DNA from: Pseudothermotoga sp.
GTDB taxonomy: Bacteria > Thermotogota > Thermotogae > Thermotogales > DSM-5069
Assembly (NCBI GenBank): GCA_003510135.1
Contig: DOKY01000034.1
Location: 12,140 to 76,139, forward strand
Reading direction: 5' to 3'
DNA length: 64,000 nt
Shown here: piece by piece, positions 61,898-64,000 of the stretch
Numbering within the stretch: position 1 is the stretch's first letter
Layout of the letters: each line of letters opens with the position of its first letter
The notes under the pieces: generated by a model
Told to the model about the DNA's origin: nothing
Database searches by the model: none
What the model saw: the letters and a program-made list of their open reading frames with translations, nothing else
Program-made: the position numbers and the translations under genes

Positions 61898-62695
61898 GTG
61901 AGTTATCTAAAAAAACGTCTCGAGCTTTACAAGAGAACGCAGAAGAGGATAAAGAGTCTGAAAGAAGCTCCTGAGATCACGTCATTCGGCCCGGGAGATG
62001 TCGTCTGTATCTGGGGTGACACGGGTCCGATCTATGCTCTTGTGATCGAGGACGGTGTCGTGAAGAATTGCATTCTCCTCAGTCCGGAACTGTTTCTCGC
62101 GGGGGATGGATTGCTACTGAGGGTGAAGCATCTCGTGAATCTGCTCAGAGTCACACCGATTAACTTCTATTTGACGCCCAGCGCACAGAGGGCATGTGAG
62201 AGGATAGGCAAGCTGAAGCAAGAAGAATTAACAAAAGTCGTGGAAAATCATCAAAAACTTCGTGAAAGGAGCTGGACCGGTGTTCGAAAGGAGTTCTTCG
62301 AGTACGAAACCAGGAGGATAGAGATTCTTTACGAGATGTTCCTGAAGTTCTTGAGCCAGACAGAGCAAAGTGCACCACAAACCATCAGCCTGAAATGGGA
62401 TGAGCTGAGACATCTGTTCGGCGAAAAAGACTTGGAATTGATCTTCCCCAAGGTTCCGGTGGCACAGAGTCCCGGCGTGGATCTTGGAAGGTTTCTTATC
62501 GTCAGGACACAGTCCGGGATAAGGATCATTTTCGCAGACGAGCTGATCTCCAGAACCGGGAAAGTAACGCTCGCTGGAAAAACCATCTACAGTGGACAGA
62601 TCCCGCAAGAGCTGTTCATAAATTTCGAAAATCCTCCAGCTGTGGAAACTCTCAGGAACATACTGAACGTTGACGTGGAGGAGGAGACAGAATGA
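61898..62695 (+). CDS. Probable anti-sigma partner (CalpT-like)
   Basis: A 265-residue protein directly after the sigma gene, as is usual for anti-sigma factors. Residues about 30-120 look like a MazF/PemK-type barrel (FGPGDVVCIWGDTGPIYALVIED, ILLSPELFLAG); the rest is helical, then beta. Known CalpT is about 33 kDa, near this size, and is cleaved by CalpL. GTG 61898 follows GGAGG by 7 bases. I see no membrane helix. Identity is by context and weak likeness only. Confidence 0.6.
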   Translation: MSYLKKRLELYKRTQKRIKSLKEAPEITSFGPGDVVCIWGDTGPIYALVIEDGVVKNCILLSPELFLAGDGLLLRVKHLVNLLRVTPINFYLTPSAQRACERIGKLKQEELTKVVENHQKLRERSWTGVRKEFFEYETRRIEILYEMFLKFLSQTEQSAPQTISLKWDELRHLFGEKDLELIFPKVPVAQSPGVDLGRFLIVRTQSGIRIIFADELISRTGKVTLAGKTIYSGQIPQELFINFENPPAVETLRNILNVDVEEETE

Positions 62696-63519
62696 ACGAA
62701 CAGCTCAGAAAACTCTGGCAGGAGTACAAAGAAAAGGTTAAAGCCGGAGAGAATCCAAAGACGCTCTATGAGCAAATGGTCTGGCCCGTGCTGCTGGAAA
62801 AGTGGAAGAAGTGCCCCGTTGTTGAACCAAAAGACACCCCGCCGTTCGACGTTTCCATCCACACACTGGGCACGAGTCCCGAGGCCACCACACTCGCCAT
62901 TCTGGGAACCAGATCCAGAAAGGTTTACATACTCTACACAGATGAGACGGAAAAGTATTTGTGGCAAATCAGCAAAGACGTGGGATTAGGAATCGAGCGC
63001 TATAAGGTCGGGAAAAACGACGTCGTGGCGATATACAGACGGCTCAAGGAAATACTGGAAGATAACAGCGGAAAATCCGTCGCTCTGGACGTAACCGGTG
63101 GTACCAAAGCTATGAGCGCGGGATTGGCCAGTGGTGGATTCTTCTTCAGAAGATTCTTTCCGAACGTGAGAGTGGTGTACGTGAACAGCGATGATTACGA
63201 TAACGATCTCAGACGTCCCATTGCCGGCACCGAGAAATTGATCATCCTTCCGTCCCCACACGAGGTGCTCGGTGATGTGGATGTGTTCTTTGCCTTAGAG
63301 AATTACTCAAAGGAGGAATTCCACGAAGCACAGAGGTATTTCAGAGACGCCGCAAGGAAAACAAAAGATCAGCGATACGAAGTTCTGGCCGACATCTGCC
63401 TGATGTATCACGCCTGGCGCTCACTGGACATAGAAAAGGCTTTCGAGAAATCTAAAAGGCTTGTGGAAGAGCTCCAAAAGGATTATGTGGTTGACCCAGC
63501 GACTTGGAAGATCCCGTGA
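62692..63519 (+). CDS. CARF-domain CRISPR protein, TIGR02710/Cas02710 family (N-terminal part)
   Basis: A 275-residue reading frame. Residues about 45-195 form a CARF domain: VSIHTLGTSPEATTLAILG, KVYILYTDETEKYL and VALDVTGGTKAMSAGLASGG (the family's TGGTK motif). It ought to bind cyclic oligoadenylate. The frame stops at TGA 63517, but the typical C-terminal helical domain continues in the next frame, so the gene looks frameshifted or split. It starts with a 4-base overlap on the preceding stop. Confidence 0.85.
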   Translation: MNEQLRKLWQEYKEKVKAGENPKTLYEQMVWPVLLEKWKKCPVVEPKDTPPFDVSIHTLGTSPEATTLAILGTRSRKVYILYTDETEKYLWQISKDVGLGIERYKVGKNDVVAIYRRLKEILEDNSGKSVALDVTGGTKAMSAGLASGGFFFRRFFPNVRVVYVNSDDYDNDLRRPIAGTEKLIILPSPHEVLGDVDVFFALENYSKEEFHEAQRYFRDAARKTKDQRYEVLADICLMYHAWRSLDIEKAFEKSKRLVEELQKDYVVDPATWKIP

Positions 63520-64000
63520 GTTTTTGAAGACTCAGAGCGAGATCCTCGGAGCCATGAAGAGGTTTCTTGAAGAGAAGGATCTGTCCAAAAACAAGTTTGG
63601 CGTTTTTGCGCTGGCGAAGACGCTCTTGAAAAAGAGTGAGAGGCACGAAGAGCAGGGTGAGACAGTACTGACCGCCCTGTGTGTCTATCGCGCACTCGAG
63701 TTGCTCCTGCAAGAAAGACTCAGTCTCTACAACCTGACGCCAGAAACACCTTTAACCGAAGAACAAAAGGACGCGATGAGAAGAGAGATAGCGAAGGTAG
63801 TCCAGAAGCCTGAAGATCAGGTGCAGATCCACGACAAGCTCGGTCTGTTCGAATTGACAGTCCTGTTGATTGTCAGGAATGACGAGTGCGTTCGAAGAGT
63901 TTTCGATCAGAACAGGTTGAAAACGCTGCCACTGGCGCTTCAGTCGAGAAATTCCTCCCTGCTAATACACGGATTTGATTTCCCAAGCGAAAATCAGACA
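63485..64000 (+). CDS. C-terminal part of the CARF protein in the +1 frame, runs off the window
   Basis: The frame is open from 63434; its first ATG is at 63485, and it runs past base 64000 (172 codons to the edge). FALAKTLLKKSERHEEQGET and LTALCVYRALELLLQERLSLYN match the helical C-terminal domain of Cas02710 proteins (YDDAVARLYRALELIAQ-like). It could be made separately from ATG 63485, or the sequence could have one base lost or gained near 63505-63520. Confidence 0.65.
   Translation, partial: MWLTQRLGRSREFLKTQSEILGAMKRFLEEKDLSKNKFGVFALAKTLLKKSERHEEQGETVLTALCVYRALELLLQERLSLYNLTPETPLTEEQKDAMRREIAKVVQKPEDQVQIHDKLGLFELTVLLIVRNDECVRRVFDQNRLKTLPLALQSRNSSLLIHGFDFPSENQT

Overview
The window reads as part of a chromosome from a member of the Thermotogales, probably Pseudothermotoga or a close Thermotoga relative. 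I infer this from an Omp-alpha-type periplasmic rod protein beside PEGA and LptA-like proteins (the 'toga' envelope), an origin built of 12-mers close to the published Thermotoga maritima DnaA box, PolC and a proofreading PolA, heavy AGA/AGG arginine use, and very tight packing with 4-bp start/stop overlaps. No rRNA or tRNA gene and no CRISPR array was seen.

Left part (1-10.3 kb): a FapA-type protein cut by the window edge; proS, ftsY, a DUF2225 zinc/TPR protein, a LysM/M23-like/3D envelope lipoprotein, an Rrf2 regulator, a GAF protein and a PLP decarboxylase on the plus strand; then minD-minE-yjbQ on the minus strand. The 0.5-kb gap at 10.32-10.85 kb has no credible gene. It holds about eleven DnaA-box-like 12-mers in two opposed groups, a nested palindrome between them and five DnaA-trio-like triplets. 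I call it the chromosomal replication origin.

Middle (10.8-50.3 kb): a CBS-ACT protein and uppP (probable CTG start), an MBL-fold protein, polA, cheX, hpf, RNase G; flaG-fliD behind a sigma-28-like promoter; a TolB-like protein; an operon of fmdB-like gene, methylmalonyl-CoA epimerase and decarboxylase subunits, and cheW; ccdA with a periplasmic thioredoxin; a solute-binding/GAF/HD-GYP sensor; kal-kce of lysine fermentation; guaA; an MFS transporter; then a long minus-strand run (lepA, ruvC, polC, rsmG, a lipoate ligase, rsmI, marR, PEGA, Omp-alpha, LptA-like, serS, rsmE).

Right part (50.3-64 kb): a type III-A CRISPR-Cas locus. Cas10/Csm1 keeps its GGDD cyclase motif and HD motif, and Csm3 keeps the aspartate expected for target RNA cleavage. 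Around the csm operon lie proteins of a cyclic-oligoadenylate signalling network: a Lon-protease-like/SAVED protein upstream of cas1 (CalpL-like), and downstream an ECF-like sigma factor followed by a probable anti-sigma partner (CalpS/CalpT-like), an extra uncharacterised protein, and a CARF protein of the TIGR02710 family that appears frameshifted or split. Expected working: target RNA binding activates Cas10, cyclic oligoadenylate opens the Lon-SAVED protease, this cuts the anti-sigma protein and frees the sigma factor. The split layout, the possible Cys nucleophile in the protease, the unknown 206-residue csm-operon protein and the second convergent cas2 are the parts most worth study.
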